NCBI GenBank assembly: GCA_016703125.1
Contig: JADJCR010000009.1
Coordinates: forward strand, 1-64,000
Direction: 5' to 3'
DNA from: Micrococcales bacterium
GTDB lineage: Bacteria; Actinomycetota; Actinomycetes; S36-B12; UBA10799
DNA: 64,000 nt
Part shown: in pieces, positions 34,537 to 45,239 of the stretch
How the letters are laid out: each line of letters starts with the position of its first letter
How positions within the stretch are numbered: position 1 is the stretch's first letter
Notes under the pieces: generated by a model
Told to the model about the DNA's origin: nothing
The model's input: the letters and a program-made list of their open reading frames with translations, nothing else
Databases searched by the model: none
Translations under genes and position numbers: made by a program

Positions 34537-36302
34537 ATGGCCGTGTCCACCTCCACTGCGACGCTGCGCCTCTTCTGGGACGCCGCGGGGGTCACGCCTG
34601 CCCGGCGGGTGGTGTCCATCGTCGGGCCGGTGTTCGCCGTGGGCATCGGGCAGTTCCTCGGGCCGTTCGTCATCTCGCTGCTGCTGACCCGGATCCAGAG
34701 CGGGACGGTCAGCTGGGAGAGCAGCTGGCCACTGGTCGTGGGGTATCTGCTGAGCCAGATCCTGGGCACCGTCATCGGGTGGCGGGTGGTGCTGTGGGCC
34801 GCGTGGACCATGGAGGTCCGCGGTATGGCGTTGCTGTTCCAGCGCGTGTTCGACCACCTCACCGAGCAGAGCATCGGCTTCCACGCCAACCGGTTCAGCG
34901 GCGCGCTGGTCTCGCAGACCAACAAGTTGCTCGGTGCCTTCGAGATGTTCTGGGACACCATCGTGTGGGCACTCGTGCCCATCGTCACCGGCATCCTCGT
35001 GGCCACCGTGGTGCTGGCGTTCGTCATGTGGCCCTACGCGGTGTTCCTGTTCGTGATGTCCGCGGCCTTCATCGCACTGGTGTTCTTCGCGACCCGGCGC
35101 ATGCGCGACCTCACGGTCGCCGAGGCCCACGCCGCCAACCGCATGACGGGGTTCCTGGCCGACGTCATGACCAACATCGCCGCGGTCAAGGCGCAAGGCT
35201 CCGAGCCCGACGAGCGACAGACCGCAGGCGAGGTCGCCGAGATCCGCACGGCCCGCGACCTGGACGTGATGCGGTCCTTCCTGACCTTCAGTGCCGGGTA
35301 CTCCTCGGTGATCACCATCATCAACACCGGCGCCGTGGCGGCCGCGGTGCTGGCGGCAGGAAACGCCACCATCGACATCGGTGCGATCTACCTCGCGGTC
35401 ACCTACACCTTGACCGTGACCGGGCAGTTGTGGTCGATCAACGAGGTGATCCGCAACTACAACAAGGTGATCGGCGATGCTCACGAGATGGTGGAGATCC
35501 TGCATCAGCCGGCCACCGTGCGCGACCGTCAGCACACGGAACTGGTGGTCACGCAGGGGGCGATCAGCGTCAGGACGTCACGTTCGGGCACGACGGCCAG
35601 TACGACCAGCCCCTGTTCGCGCACTTCGACCTCGACATCGCGGCCGGGGAGAAGATCGGCCTGGTCGGGCAGTCCGGCAGCGGCAAGACCACGCTCACCC
35701 GCCTGCTGCTGCGCTTCTCGGACCTGCAGGAAGGGCGCATCTGTATCGACGGCCAGAACATCGCGGAGGTCACCCAGCGCAGCCTGCGCCGCCAGATCTC
35801 CTACGTTCCGCAGGAGCCATTGCTGTTCCACCGGTCGTTGCGCGAGAACATCGCCTACGGACTGCCGGGCGCGACCGAGGATCAGGTCCGCGACGCCGCG
35901 ACCCGGGCTTACGCGCTGGACTTCATCGAATCGTTGCCGGACGGGTTCGACACCCTGGTGGGGGAGCGGGGGGTGAAGTTGTCCGGCGGGCAGCGCCAGC
36001 GCATCGCGATCGCCCGGGCCATCCTCAAGGACGCCCGCATCCTGGTCCTCGACGAGGCGACCAGTGCCCTGGACAGCGAGAGCGAGGTCCACATCCAGCG
36101 GGCGCTGGCGCAGGCCATGGCTGGACGCACCACGCTGGTCATCGCGCACCGCTTGGCCACCATCCAGGCGATGGACCGCATCCTCGTGATGGACGACGGC
36201 CGGATCATCGAGCAGGGAAGTCACCGCGAACTGCTGGCCCGCGGTGGTGTGTACGCGGCGCTGTGGATCCACCAGTCCGGCGGTTTCCTGGCCGAAGTCT
36301 GA
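34537..36302 (+). CDS. ABC transporter, fused membrane and ATPase domains (one frameshift)
   Basis: Repaired, this is an ABC exporter half-transporter of about 588 residues. Six membrane helices (residues 15-315) are followed by the ATPase with Walker A GQSGSGKTT, a Q-loop, signature LSGGQRQR, Walker B ILVLDEATSALD and the H-loop IAHRL. The frame is lost near 35570, where AGCGTCAGGACG needs one extra C to read GAISVQDVTFGHDGQ. As a half-transporter it would form a homodimer; the substrate (lipid, peptide or drug) is unknown. No partner gene is adjacent. Confidence 0.82.
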
Positions 36303-36381
36303 ACGCGGGCGTCCCCGCATCCGGCGGTGGCGACCCGGTGACGCACACTGGTGGTGTCGCCGGGGGTCATGAGGAGGCCGT

Positions 36382-37420
36382 GTGAAACGGGTGGTGGGGG
36401 TCGTCGCCGCGGGTGGCTTCCTGATCATGGCGTCGCCTGCCGCCGCCGAACCGGTGCCGGTGGCGCAAGCCGTGGCGCAGCTCAACGCCGACTGGGTGGC
36501 CTCGCGAAGCCTTCCTCGACGGCGGGATCGTGCGTCTGCGCACCGCGCCCGAGGGCGATCCGGTCCAGGTGCAGAGGCTCGACGCCCGCGCCGGACGGGT
36601 CAGCGACAGCGGCTGGCCGGCGGTCACCGTTCGCGGCCTCGGCACGTACGACCGCAGCGGATTCGTCCTGGACGCCCGGCTGCGCAAGGCCCAGATCACC
36701 GAGGCTGCAGGCTATCTCGGCTTGCGCAAGCGGCCCTGGGTGCTGGCCCGCGGGCAGTTCGGCGTCATCGCCAGCCGCTCGTTCCGGCAGTTCCTGCGGA
36801 TGGACCTGCTGGCCCCGGACCGATTCGTCGACCTGGACTCCACCATGGTCCCGGCGCAGCCGCAACGGTGCGCATCTCACCTGCTGTCGGCGTCGGCCAA
36901 AGCCCGCGTCGACAGCACGCAGGCCGACGGGATGACCACGTGGTCGCTGTCCTACCGGATCGACGACGGAATCTCGGTGGTGCGGGTGGCATCGACCGTC
37001 GTTGTCCGCGACGGCCTCATCGTCTCGGGGTCTGCGATCCTGCGCGGGCAGCGCGGGGCCGGGGTCGATCTGGACAACTTCGCGCAGTGGACCTACGCCC
37101 CCCAGCGGGTCCGGGTGCCCGCCCAGCGTCGTGTGGTGTCCCAGAAGCGATGGATCCGGGCCACCGACTCCGCCGCTCTGGTGACGGACCTGCGTTACCT
37201 GTCTGGCAGTCTCGAGGGTCGGCAGACGCTGCCAGGACTGCGCAGTGCGGCCCGCCAGCAGGTGCGCCTGGCCAACCGCGGTCACGAGGTGCTCCTTCGG
37301 GTGCGCAACGTGCCGGGCGGGGTGGTGCTGTACGGACGCAACCCGTACACCGAGCGCACCGTGGCCTTCCAAATCGTGCTGCAGCCCGAACCCACGGCAG
37401 TGTCACGCCGGATCTCCTGA
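36382..37420 (+). CDS. Exported protein of unknown function (one frameshift)
   Basis: GTG 36382 (GAGGAGG 4 nt upstream) starts a signal peptide (VVGVVAAGGFLIMASPAAA) followed by AQLNADWVASR. The frame changes near 36510 and then stays open (AFLDGGIVRLRTAPEGDP, to 37420). The mature protein, about 320 residues, is beta-rich with RYDRSG- and YGRNPYTERTVAFQI-like stretches and has no motif I can name. The changed frame overlaps an ORF start at 36530 that is not a separate gene. Confidence 0.6.
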
Positions 37421-37453
37421 TCGCCCTGGGTTTGTCCACAGATCATCGTCTGG

Positions 37454-38734
37454 TTGTGGTGTTTGTCGTACCCCGTGGGTAGGTTCGTACTGTTCGAATC
37501 GGTGGGGTGGTGGTGGTGTTCGGAGGTGTCGCGGCAGGTGGCCCGGCGGTTGGCGCTGGCCGCGGAGCTGCCCTGCGAGCATCCTGCGGTGTTCGATGAG
37601 ATCGGCGGGTTGGTGGATGGGTTGCCGGACCCGCAGTGGTTGTGCGCGGAGCAGCGGGCGGGGTCGATGGCGGTGGCGGCCCGGTTACGTGACCGGTTCG
37701 ACGCCTACCTGGCCGACCTCGCGGCCGCCGCTGATGAGCACGCGGATGCCCGCGTGTTGCACGCCGGCAGCACCGGGATGCTGGTCGCGGTGGCCACCGG
37801 CGCGAATCCGCAGACCGGTTCGGGTCTGGTGGCCCGCGGAATGCCCTGCAGCACCTGCCGGTGGTGCATGCGGCGTTCCGGGCCGGGCAGGATCTCCGCG
37901 GCGCATGTGGGGTGATCACCGCGGAAAGCCCCGGATCCCCACCTTCGCCGACCTGGAGGCCGAGTGGTCACGATCGCCGAACAGGTCGAACCGGCCGAGT
38001 TGCGCCGGTTCCTGCGGCTGCTGGCCGACCAGTACCGCCCGCAGGCCCGCGACGACCAGGCCCAACGGTTGCACGCCAAACGCAGCCTGTCGCTGTCGGA
38101 AACCCCGGACGGGATGTTCCGCCTCGACGGGTACCTCGACCCGGTCGCCGGGGCGAACCTGCGCGACGCGTTGGCCCCGTTGATGGCCCGCACCGGCCGC
38201 GACGACCCCCGCACCCCCAAACAGCGCCGCGCCGACGCGTTGGGCGACCTGGTGGCCGCGGGGGCGGCGAACCGGCACCCGCTGGGGGTGTCCCAGGTCA
38301 GCGTGCTCGTCGATCTGGAAGACCTGTCCGCCGGGGACCACACCCAACTCGACGACGAGTCGGTGCTGGGCACCCGGATGTCCGACCTGCTCACCTGCAC
38401 CGCGATCGTGTCGGTGATCCTGGGCACCCGCCGGCGCAACGTGTTCGTGCCGCTGGCCCTGGCCCGCGGCAAACGCGGGGCCAGCACCTCCCAATGGCGG
38501 GCCCTGATCGCCCGCGACCGCGGCTGCATCCGCTGCGGGCGGGCACCCCGCTACTGCCAGGCCCACCACATCCACCACTGGGCCCACGGCGGGAAAACCG
38601 ACCTGTCCAACATGGTCCTGCTGTGCCAGACCTGCCACCACGACCTGCACTTCGGCCACTACACCATCACCATGAACCAGGGCATCCCCCACATCACCCC
38701 CACCACCAGCCGCGCACCACCCCGCACCGCCTGA
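37454..38734 (+). pseudogene. DUF222/HNH endonuclease-like protein, multiply frameshifted
   Basis: The N-terminal half (37454-37840, EHPAVFDEIGGLVDGLPDPQ) is DUF222. The C-terminal half (37964-38734) ends in a full HNH nuclease motif: CIRCGRAPRYCQAHHIHHW, then NMVLLCQTCHHDLHFG. Between 37840 and 37964 the protein jumps frames at least three times (ALQHLPVVHAAFRAG, RISAAHVG, VITAES and KPRIPTFADLEAE all in different frames). Such proteins form a multicopy actinobacterial family (13E12-like repeats). Whether this is decay or assembly error from cross-copy confusion cannot be told. Confidence 0.65.
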
Positions 38735-39157
38735 CCGAGGATCAGCGCGGGAACCTCCCGCGTCGGAATGGCGTCCATAATGCGGGCAGTGGCTCAGAGG
38801 TGGATGCCGCCTGCTTGGGTTTGCGGCTTAGTGTGGTGCCTAACGGGTAGGGGTTGAGATGACGACGATGGTCGAGGCGATCACCGACGAGGAGTTCATC
38901 GGCTACCTCGCGGCGATGGCGCGCAACGTGCCGTGGGGAGAACCCGCGACCTCTCTGGCAGAGGCGCAATCTGTTCCCCCAAGCTGAGGGCGGTCCGCAA
39001 CGTGGCCGGGCTCGGGCCGGCCCCGCGCGAAACCCGCCACGGCGACGTCGGCCCGGGACGACCCCGATGAACACCAACATCAGCAGCGGGTCGCGCTGGC
39101 ATTCGGGGGCTACTTCCTGACAGGCTGCCATCCAGCACTGTGCGACGGAGGTGGCCG
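38735..39157. other. Gap between the HNH gene and the metallophosphoesterase
   Basis: This 423-bp stretch holds one small ORF (38859-38987, described separately) and otherwise nothing I can support. Fragments such as CCCGGGACGACCCCGATG look like decayed coding sequence, but no frame is convincing. Confidence 0.35.
38859..38987 (+). CDS. 42-residue hypothetical protein
   Basis: The ORF begins MTTMVEAITDEEFIGYLAAM and ends in EAQSVPPS. It is acidic, with one amphipathic helix and no signal peptide; GGGG lies shortly before the ATG. It might be the N-terminal piece of an antitoxin or a regulator. There is no family I recognise and it may be a remnant. Confidence 0.3.
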   Translation: MTTMVEAITDEEFIGYLAAMARNVPWGEPATSLAEAQSVPPS

Positions 39158-40944
39158 ATGGCAGGACTTTCCCGGCGGGGTTTTCTCGCTGCGACCGCTG
39201 GTCTGGCGGCGTCTCTGGGGATCCCGGAGCAGGCGCTGGCCGCGCGCCTGGCGCAACCGGCCAAGCCCGCCGACGTCCCCACGACCTTGGAACAGACGAT
39301 CCGGTTGACCACGCCCAAGTACCGCCAGTACCGGCACTTGACCGCCGGGCCCGGCGAGTCCTACGTCCCCCGCTACGACGTCCTGGGCCGACAAGCCGCA
39401 CCGGGTCGGACCGGTCGGCGGCGCAGCATCGCCTACCTCGGACACCTCAGCGACATCCACATCATGGACGCCCAGTCCCCGGCCCGCCTGGACATCATGG
39501 TGGGCCAGAGTGAGTCGTTGTGGGCCGGCTCCTTCCGGCCGCAGGACACGTTGACGGTCAACGTCGGCGCTGCCATGGTGCAGGCGATGCGCGCCGCGCA
39601 GTTCAGCCCGCTGACCGGGGCGCCGATGACCGCGGCGTTCAACACCGGCGACAGCGCGGACATGATCTCCATGCTGGAACTCGAGTGGTACATCAACCTG
39701 CTGGACGGCCTTCCGGTGACACCGAACTCCGGCAAGCCCGGCGTCTACGAGGGTGTGCAGGTGTGGGCCGAGTCGGCCTTCGCCTACCACCCGGAAGATC
39801 CTGCCGGTGACCCCTACGGTGCCTATGGGTTCCCCACAGTTCCAGGGATGCTGCAGGCAGCGGTGAGCCAGACGGTCGAGTCGGTGGGGCTGGCGACTCC
39901 GTGGTTCGCGGTGTACGGCAACCACGACACCGACTTCCTCGGAACGCTGGCCATTTCGGACTCCCTGCGGGCCTTCGCCGTGGGCGACCGCAAAGCTGCG
40001 GTGTGGCAGCCGTTCGCGGCGAGCTTCCTCGGTGGCTGGGCCAACGAGTTGAGCCCGGTGACCCAGTTCCTGCACGACGCCCGGAGCAGCTTGGGGATGC
40101 AGTCCGGGATGAAGTCCGTGACTTCCGACCCGGACCGGCGACTGCTGGATGGTCTCGACTTCATCCAGGCGCACCTGGATTCCCCGGCCAAGCCGGGACC
40201 GGTGGGACACGGGTACACGCAGGACAACCTGAAGACCGGCCAGCGGTTCTGGACCGCGGACCTCAGCCCGCACGTGCGCGCCTTCGGCCTCGACACCTGC
40301 AACCAGGTCGCCGGACCTGACGGGGCGGTCCCGGAAGACCAGTTCGAATGGCTCAAGGCGGGGCTGGCGCAGGCGCAGGAGCAGAGCAAGTTGTGCGTGA
40401 TCCTCAGCCACCACAACAGCACCACGCTGGAGAACGAGGCACAGCCGGTGATCGGACCGACCCAGAGACTGATCCACGCCGAGGAATTCGTGGCGATGGT
40501 GCAGGAGTTCCCCAACGCGGTGGCCTGGATCAACGGCCACACCCACATCAACACGATCATCCCGCACCCGAAACCCGGCGGCGGCGGCTTCTGGGAGATC
40601 ACGACGGCCTCCTGCATCGACTTCCCCAGCAGCAGCAACTGATCGAGATCGTGGACAACCGCGACGGCACGCTGTCGATCTTCACGACGTCGCTGGACCA
40701 CACCGCGGCGGCGGACTGGACGCCGTCGGACTACAGCCAGGACGGGCTGGCGGGGTTGAGCCGGCAACTCGCCGCCAACGACTGGATCGAGAACCCGCCG
40801 ATGCGGATGGGCTCGCCGCTGGACCGCAACTGCGAACTGCTCCTGCCCGCGCCCTTCGACCTGGCGACCATCAGCGACGCGGACCTGGAGAGGGCGGAGA
40901 TGGCCGCGAAGGCCCGCCTGGTGGCCGCGGAGGTGCAGTCATGA
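39158..40944 (+). CDS. Tat-exported metallophosphoesterase, TIGR03767-like (one frameshift)
   Basis: ATG 39158 (GGAGG 6 nt upstream) starts a twin-arginine signal, LSRRGFLAATAGLAASLG. The calcineurin-like motifs are YLGHLSDIHIMD (metal-site D/H), NTGDSAD, YGNHDTDFLG and INGHTHINTIIP. I assign it to the TIGR03767 family of actinobacterial phosphoesterases. The intact ORF stops at 40640-40642. Adding one C at about 40628 (run of C before AGCAGCAGC) gives DFPQQQQLIEIVDNRDGTLS and reads to 40944. Repaired length is about 595 residues. It overlaps the next lipoprotein gene by 4 bp. Confidence 0.85.
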
Positions 40945-41276
40945 GGCGCTGGGCATGGCTTCTGGCGGCGCCCCTGCTGGTCGGGTGCTCGCAGATCGAC
41001 GCGCTGCAACAGGTCAGCGGTGTGCCGTTGGCGACGGTGGAGATCGCGGCTGACGACGTGCTGCTGAGCAAGGGGATCGCGCTGCTCGAGGCGCCCACGT
41101 GCGTGGAGGGCGACGGCGAGTTCACGTGCTCGGGCACCACACTGGACCGCAAGGAGATCGCGGTCACGGTTCCCGACGACGAGCAGCAGGTGATGACCAT
41201 CACCGTCGGTGGGGAGCAGATCTTCTCGGGTCCTGTGCAAGACGTCATCGAGCAGGCTGGGGAGCGCACGTCATGA
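40941..41276 (+). CDS. Lipoprotein, DUF4333-like
   Basis: This 111-residue protein has a signal with lipobox LLVGCSQ. A small domain with two Cys (PTCVEGDGEFTCSG) follows, then KEIAVTVPDDEQQVMTITVG, the pattern of short DUF4333-type repeats. It overlaps both the phosphoesterase (40941-40944) and the next membrane-protein gene (41273-41276), so the three form one operon that may act at the cell surface. Confidence 0.65.
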   Translation: MRRWAWLLAAPLLVGCSQIDALQQVSGVPLATVEIAADDVLLSKGIALLEAPTCVEGDGEFTCSGTTLDRKEIAVTVPDDEQQVMTITVGGEQIFSGPVQDVIEQAGERTS

Positions 41277-41902
41277 GTGTGGTCGAGAAGGAATACGGCT
41301 GGTCGGTCCTCGCCACCGGCCTGGCCAGGATGTGGCGGGGTTTCCTGCCCTTCATCATCGTCGCCGGGGTGAACGCGGTGGTCCAGGCGTCGTTGCTGGG
41401 GCTGTCCCCGTTCTGGTTGGCGCTGGGCATCTCGGCGGCGGTACTGCTGATCGCGTTCGCGTTTATGGCGCACATCGCCGGCCGCAGCGTAGGCGAGCGC
41501 AGCGGGATCGGGGATCTGCGGGGTGCACAACTCGGGCGGTTCGCGGCGTGGGTGGTCGGCTGGACCGTGGTGGTGAGCATCGGCCTCGCGTTCTACTTCT
41601 GGCCCGGCATCGTCCTGCTGGCGATCACACCGTTCGTGCCGGTGGCGGCTGCAGCGGGCGCGCGCAACCCGCTGTCGGCGAACTTCGCGGCCATCCGGCA
41701 GCGGCCCGTCCGCTGGCTGGTCACGATCCTCATCACGCTGGGCATGCTGTTGTTGGTGTGGCTGGTCTCGGGGCTCAACGCATTCTTCGTGCGGGGCTGG
41801 GTGGCCTCGTTCTCGACGTGGCTGATCGTCGGTTTCGTGGCCGCCTGGCTGCTGACCGCGTGGTCGGCGTTGTTCCGCAGCACGTGGCGCCCGCAGGCCT
41901 GA
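41273..41902 (+). CDS. Membrane protein, five to six helices
   Basis: This 209-residue integral membrane protein has helices around FLPFIIVAGVNAVVQASLLG, ALGISAAVLLIAFAFM, FAAWVVGWTVVVSIGLAFYF, VLLAITPFVPVAAAAGA, WLVTILITLGMLLLVWLVSG and LIVGFVAAWLLTAW. It starts in the lipoprotein stop. The function is unknown; the shape is that of a DUF975-like or ComEC-poor membrane protein and I cannot place it. Confidence 0.6.
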   Translation: MSVVEKEYGWSVLATGLARMWRGFLPFIIVAGVNAVVQASLLGLSPFWLALGISAAVLLIAFAFMAHIAGRSVGERSGIGDLRGAQLGRFAAWVVGWTVVVSIGLAFYFWPGIVLLAITPFVPVAAAAGARNPLSANFAAIRQRPVRWLVTILITLGMLLLVWLVSGLNAFFVRGWVASFSTWLIVGFVAAWLLTAWSALFRSTWRPQA

Positions 41903-41940
41903 CCGCGGCGGAATTCGGGCTCCCCGGCCCGGCTGCTGGT

Positions 41941-42189
41941 TCAGGCCCGGCCAAGCCTCCGCAGCGGGGGTTCGGACTGCGGAGGCTGTCGCCGGGGTGG
42001 CAGTTCAGCCAGAAGGACGGCCGTCGCGGCGGCCACAGCAACCACAGCCTCGGCGTAGGCGGCGGACGTCGCCGGGCTGGGCTTGCCCACCCCGCTGACC
42101 TTGCGCACGTACTGTTCGGCAGCGGCGCGGATCTCCGCCTCGGTCGCAGGCGGTTCCAGCCCCCGCAGGATGGTGATGTTCCGGCACAT
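41941..42189 (-). CDS. DUF2277 family protein
   Basis: This 82-residue protein begins MCRNITILRGLEPPATEAEI, the signature of DUF2277, and continues with AAEQYVRKVSGVGKPS. The function of the family is unknown. It is divergent from the acyl-CoA dehydrogenase gene, only 39 bp away, and both have -10-like boxes 6 nt before the start. Confidence 0.85.
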   Translation of the reverse strand: MCRNITILRGLEPPATEAEIRAAAEQYVRKVSGVGKPSPATSAAYAEAVVAVAAATAVLLAELPPRRQPPQSEPPLRRLGRA

Positions 42190-42195
42190 CCCCCC

Positions 42196-42201
42196 AGGCT
42201 G
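42196..42201 (-). promoter_or_regulatory. -10 box CAGCCT, leaderless start
   Basis: CAGCCT lies 6 nt before the ATG at 42189. Confidence 0.35.
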
Positions 42202-42216
42202 TCATGCCGGGCGGGT

Positions 42217-42222
42217 TACCGT
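42217..42222 (+). promoter_or_regulatory. -10 box TACCGT, leaderless start
   Basis: TACCGT lies 6 nt before the ATG at 42229. Confidence 0.5.
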
Positions 42223-42228
42223 AACCCC

Positions 42229-43947
42229 ATGATCTTCAACCCGCACACCTATGACCCGTCGGCGTACGACCCCGAGACGCAGCGCCAGCTCAAGGCACTG
42301 ATCCAGTTCTTCGAGGACAAGGGCCTGGGCGCGATGAAGGACGAGTTCCACGCCCGCGCCTGGTACCAGGATTTCCTCGACTTCAACGCCAAAGAGGGCA
42401 TCCTCGCCTCCTTCGGCACGCCGGCGGCGGTCGGCGGTGAGGGTGCCCGCTGGGACACCGCCCGGATCAACGACCTCAACGAGATCCTCGGTTTCTACTC
42501 CCTGTCGTACTGGTACGCGTGGCAGGTCACGGTGCTGGGACTCGGCCCGGTGTGGATGAGTGAGAACGAGGAAGCCAAACAACTCGTCGGCAAGCTGCTG
42601 GAGTCGGGCGCGATCTTCGGGTTCGGGCTGTCCGAGCAGTCCCACGGCGCGGACATCTACTCCACCGACATGATCCTCACGCCCACCGACGACGGCTGGC
42701 TTGCAAGTGGGCCCAAGTACTACATCGGCAACGGCAACGTCGCAGGGCGACTGAGCGTGTTCGGGAAGTTCGCTGACACCGACGAGTACGTGTTCTTCCT
42801 CGTCGACACCCAGGCCCCGCAGTACGAACTGCAGAAGAACGTGGTGGCCGACCAGATGTACGTGTCGGCCTTCGCCCTGCACGACTACCCCGTCACGCAG
42901 GCGGACATCCTGCACACCGGCAAGGCTGCCTGGGACGCCGCACTGGCGACCGTCAACGTGGGCAAGGTGAACCTCGGGTGGGCGAGCATTGGTATCTGCG
43001 AGCATGCCTTCTACGAGGCGGTCACCCACGCCGACCACCGCGTGCTCTACGGCACGAAGGTCACGACCTTCCCGCACGTGCGGCGCATGTTCGCCGATGC
43101 CTACGCCCGACTGCTGGCCATGAAGCTCTTCTCGGCCCGCAGCGCCGACTACCTGCGCTCGGCCTCCGACGACGACCGCCGCTTCCTGCTGTTCAACCCC
43201 ATCACCAAGATGAAGGTCACCAGCGAGGGTGAGCGGGTCATCGACCTGCTCTGGGAGGTCATCGCCGCCCGCGGCTTCGAGAAGGACACCTACTTCGAGC
43301 AGGCCGCCCAGCACATCCGGGCCCTGCCGAAGCTCGAAGGCACGGTGCACGTCAACCTCGCACTGGTGCTCAAGTTCCTGCCTCAGTACCTGATGGCCAC
43401 TGGCGAGTACCCCGAGATCCCGGTGCGCCAGGATGCGGCCGACGACGAGTACCTGTTCCGGCAGGGCCGGGCATCCGGGCTCGGCCGCATCACGTTCGCC
43501 CCGTGGCGGCCGGCGCTCGAGGCGTACCAGCACCTGCCCAACGTGGCACTGTTCCTGGAGCAGGTGGACGCATTCACGCAGATGGTCATGAGTGCGCCGC
43601 CGAGTGAGGAGCAGCAGAAGGACCTCGACTTCCTGCTCACCCTCGGACAGTTGTTCACCCAGGTCGTGTACGCCCAGTTGGTCTGCGAGTCCGCGGGGCT
43701 TGCCCGGCCCGGCACGATCAGCGACATGCCGGGTCTCGGTGACGCGCACATCGACCGGATCTTCGCGGTGTTCGTGCAGGACGTCAGTGAGATCGCGGTC
43801 GCTCTGCACGGGCAGGCCTCGGCCACCGACGCCCAGCGTGCCGCCGCCCTCGGGCTGGTGCGCGCGCCGCGGATCGAGGCCGGTGCCGAGCAGGCGTTCG
43901 TCGAGGAGGTGCTCGGGCTCGCCGACGAGTACGTCATGCCGGAGTAG
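42229..43947 (+). CDS. Acyl-CoA dehydrogenase family protein
   Basis: This 572-residue flavoprotein has the ACAD layout: an N-terminal helical domain, the beta domain with FGLSEQSHGADIYSTDMILT (FAD-binding region), and the C-terminal four-helix domain with KMKVTSEGERVIDLLWEVIAARGFEKDTY. It would oxidise acyl-CoA to enoyl-CoA using FAD and an electron-transfer flavoprotein. It lies alone, divergent from a DUF2277 gene. The length and the DLSVxx-poor active site suggest a FadE-like subgroup with an unknown substrate. Confidence 0.82.
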   Translation: MIFNPHTYDPSAYDPETQRQLKALIQFFEDKGLGAMKDEFHARAWYQDFLDFNAKEGILASFGTPAAVGGEGARWDTARINDLNEILGFYSLSYWYAWQVTVLGLGPVWMSENEEAKQLVGKLLESGAIFGFGLSEQSHGADIYSTDMILTPTDDGWLASGPKYYIGNGNVAGRLSVFGKFADTDEYVFFLVDTQAPQYELQKNVVADQMYVSAFALHDYPVTQADILHTGKAAWDAALATVNVGKVNLGWASIGICEHAFYEAVTHADHRVLYGTKVTTFPHVRRMFADAYARLLAMKLFSARSADYLRSASDDDRRFLLFNPITKMKVTSEGERVIDLLWEVIAARGFEKDTYFEQAAQHIRALPKLEGTVHVNLALVLKFLPQYLMATGEYPEIPVRQDAADDEYLFRQGRASGLGRITFAPWRPALEAYQHLPNVALFLEQVDAFTQMVMSAPPSEEQQKDLDFLLTLGQLFTQVVYAQLVCESAGLARPGTISDMPGLGDAHIDRIFAVFVQDVSEIAVALHGQASATDAQRAAALGLVRAPRIEAGAEQAFVEEVLGLADEYVMPE

Positions 43948-43957
43948 CGCCGGGCCG

Positions 43958-44182
43958 CTGGCTGTAGGCGGGAGAGGTGCGGACGTTTGGGAGCGTTCCA
44001 ACCGGTCTTTATCGCTCCCGGGTGTCCGTATCGCTCCCGGGTGGACGGGGCGCTCGTGGCGATTGCACCGCGAGGTGTTTCGTAGGCGCCCTGGCTGTAG
44101 GCGGGAGAGGTGCGGACGTTTGGGAGCGTTCCAACCGGTCTTTATCGCTCCCGGGTGTCCGTATCGCTCCGGGTGGACGGGG
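43958..44182. repeat. Dispersed repeat family A, two copies (period 133)
   Basis: Two copies (43958-44050 and 44091-44182) lie between two genes that end here tail to tail. Each has GGGAGCG (for example 43989-43995) pairing with CGCTCCC (44013-44019), a 7-bp stem with a 17-nt loop, followed by ATCGCTCCCGGGTGTCCGT. They may act as bidirectional terminators. The second copy lacks one C. Confidence 0.78.
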
Positions 44183-44197
44183 AGGGGGCAGAGCCGG

Positions 44198-45124
44198 TCA
44201 GCCACGCTGCGACCGGTTCCACAGCCTCTGCTTCACGACCAGCGTCGCCCACCCTGCCAGGGCCATGCCGGTGATGTTGACCACCAGTTGCAGGCTGCTG
44301 CCGAACACCTCATGCCAGGCCCCGAAGGCCAGGCCCAGCGCCACGTTGCCGGCTGCGGGAATGGTCGTGACCGAGATGAACACCCCGGTGAGGCCCCCGG
44401 CGCGGGCTGAGGTCAGGGCCAGCACCCCCGCGGCACCGGCAACGATGGCCACGATGAGCGACCACTTGTCCGGGGTGTACACGAACTGCGTGAGCGGGCG
44501 TGGGCCGACGACCTGGGCGTACGTGACCCAGCCGAGCAGGCGTGCCAGTAGTGTCGCCGCCGCCACGACGACGATCCCGATGGTGAACCCGAACACGAGG
44601 GTGCGGGCCGCCCGGCGCAGCAGTGCCGGCCGCCGCCGCACAAGGGCCAGACCCAGACCCGCGACCGCCCCGAACTCCGGGCCGAGCACCATGGCCCCGA
44701 TCAGCAGGATCTGGGAGTCGAGCACGATGCCGATGCTGGCGATCACGGTGGCCATGATCATGAAGGACACGTAGGACCAGGTCAACTCGCTGTCCTCGTA
44801 GGCCCGCTGCGTGACCTCCGCCCACACCACCGCATCGGATCCGGTGCCGGGTGCGTCGACCTCGGCTTTCAGTGCGTGGCGGGAGATCCATGTAGGAACC
44901 CCCATGATCTGGATGGCCCCTTCGTCCTGCAGGCCGAGCCCGCGCAAGTCGTCGATGACGTCGTTGGCCGCCTCGCGGGGGATGTCGGCCATGATCAGGT
45001 CGCCGGCGGGGCGCACGCCGGTTCCGGGCATCACCGCGAGGCTGGACACCATGCTGGAGGCCTCGAGGATTGCGCAGGCCTGTGCGGTGAGACCGGCCGG
45101 GGAGTAGATCCGCAGGTGCAGCAC
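44198..45124 (-). CDS. DUF389 membrane protein
   Basis: This protein of about 308 residues has a soluble N-terminal part of about 110 residues and six or more membrane helices with the DUF389 motif ILLIGAMVLGPEFGAVAGLG. DUF389 members may transport small molecules; the function is unproven. I chose GTG 45124, 6 nt after CAACAT; a longer start at 45184 has low-complexity sequence before the domain. Its end lies next to repeat family A. Confidence 0.78.
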   Translation of the reverse strand: MLHLRIYSPAGLTAQACAILEASSMVSSLAVMPGTGVRPAGDLIMADIPREAANDVIDDLRGLGLQDEGAIQIMGVPTWISRHALKAEVDAPGTGSDAVVWAEVTQRAYEDSELTWSYVSFMIMATVIASIGIVLDSQILLIGAMVLGPEFGAVAGLGLALVRRRPALLRRAARTLVFGFTIGIVVVAAATLLARLLGWVTYAQVVGPRPLTQFVYTPDKWSLIVAIVAGAAGVLALTSARAGGLTGVFISVTTIPAAGNVALGLAFGAWHEVFGSSLQLVVNITGMALAGWATLVVKQRLWNRSQRG

Positions 45125-45207
45125 AAGGCCATGTTGGCGTCCGGGCGGGGCACCAGGCGCGGTGGCCGCCGTGGTTGCGAGCACTGCCGGGGTCTGCTCG
45201 CCGACGG

Positions 45208-45213
45208 TAGGCT
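45208..45213 (+). promoter_or_regulatory. -10 box TAGGCT before cysE
   Basis: TAGGCT gives a start site near 45220 and a leader of about 85 nt that contains a 25-codon ORF before cysE. Confidence 0.4.
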
Positions 45214-45239
45214 GGCGGACGGAGACCTGGAGGCCCCCG

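Noticed and set aside
37480..37505. LexA/SOS box (TTCGTACTGTTCGAA) before the DUF222/HNH gene
   Set aside because: The arms resemble SOS half-sites, but the spacing is three bases too short and one arm has a mismatch.
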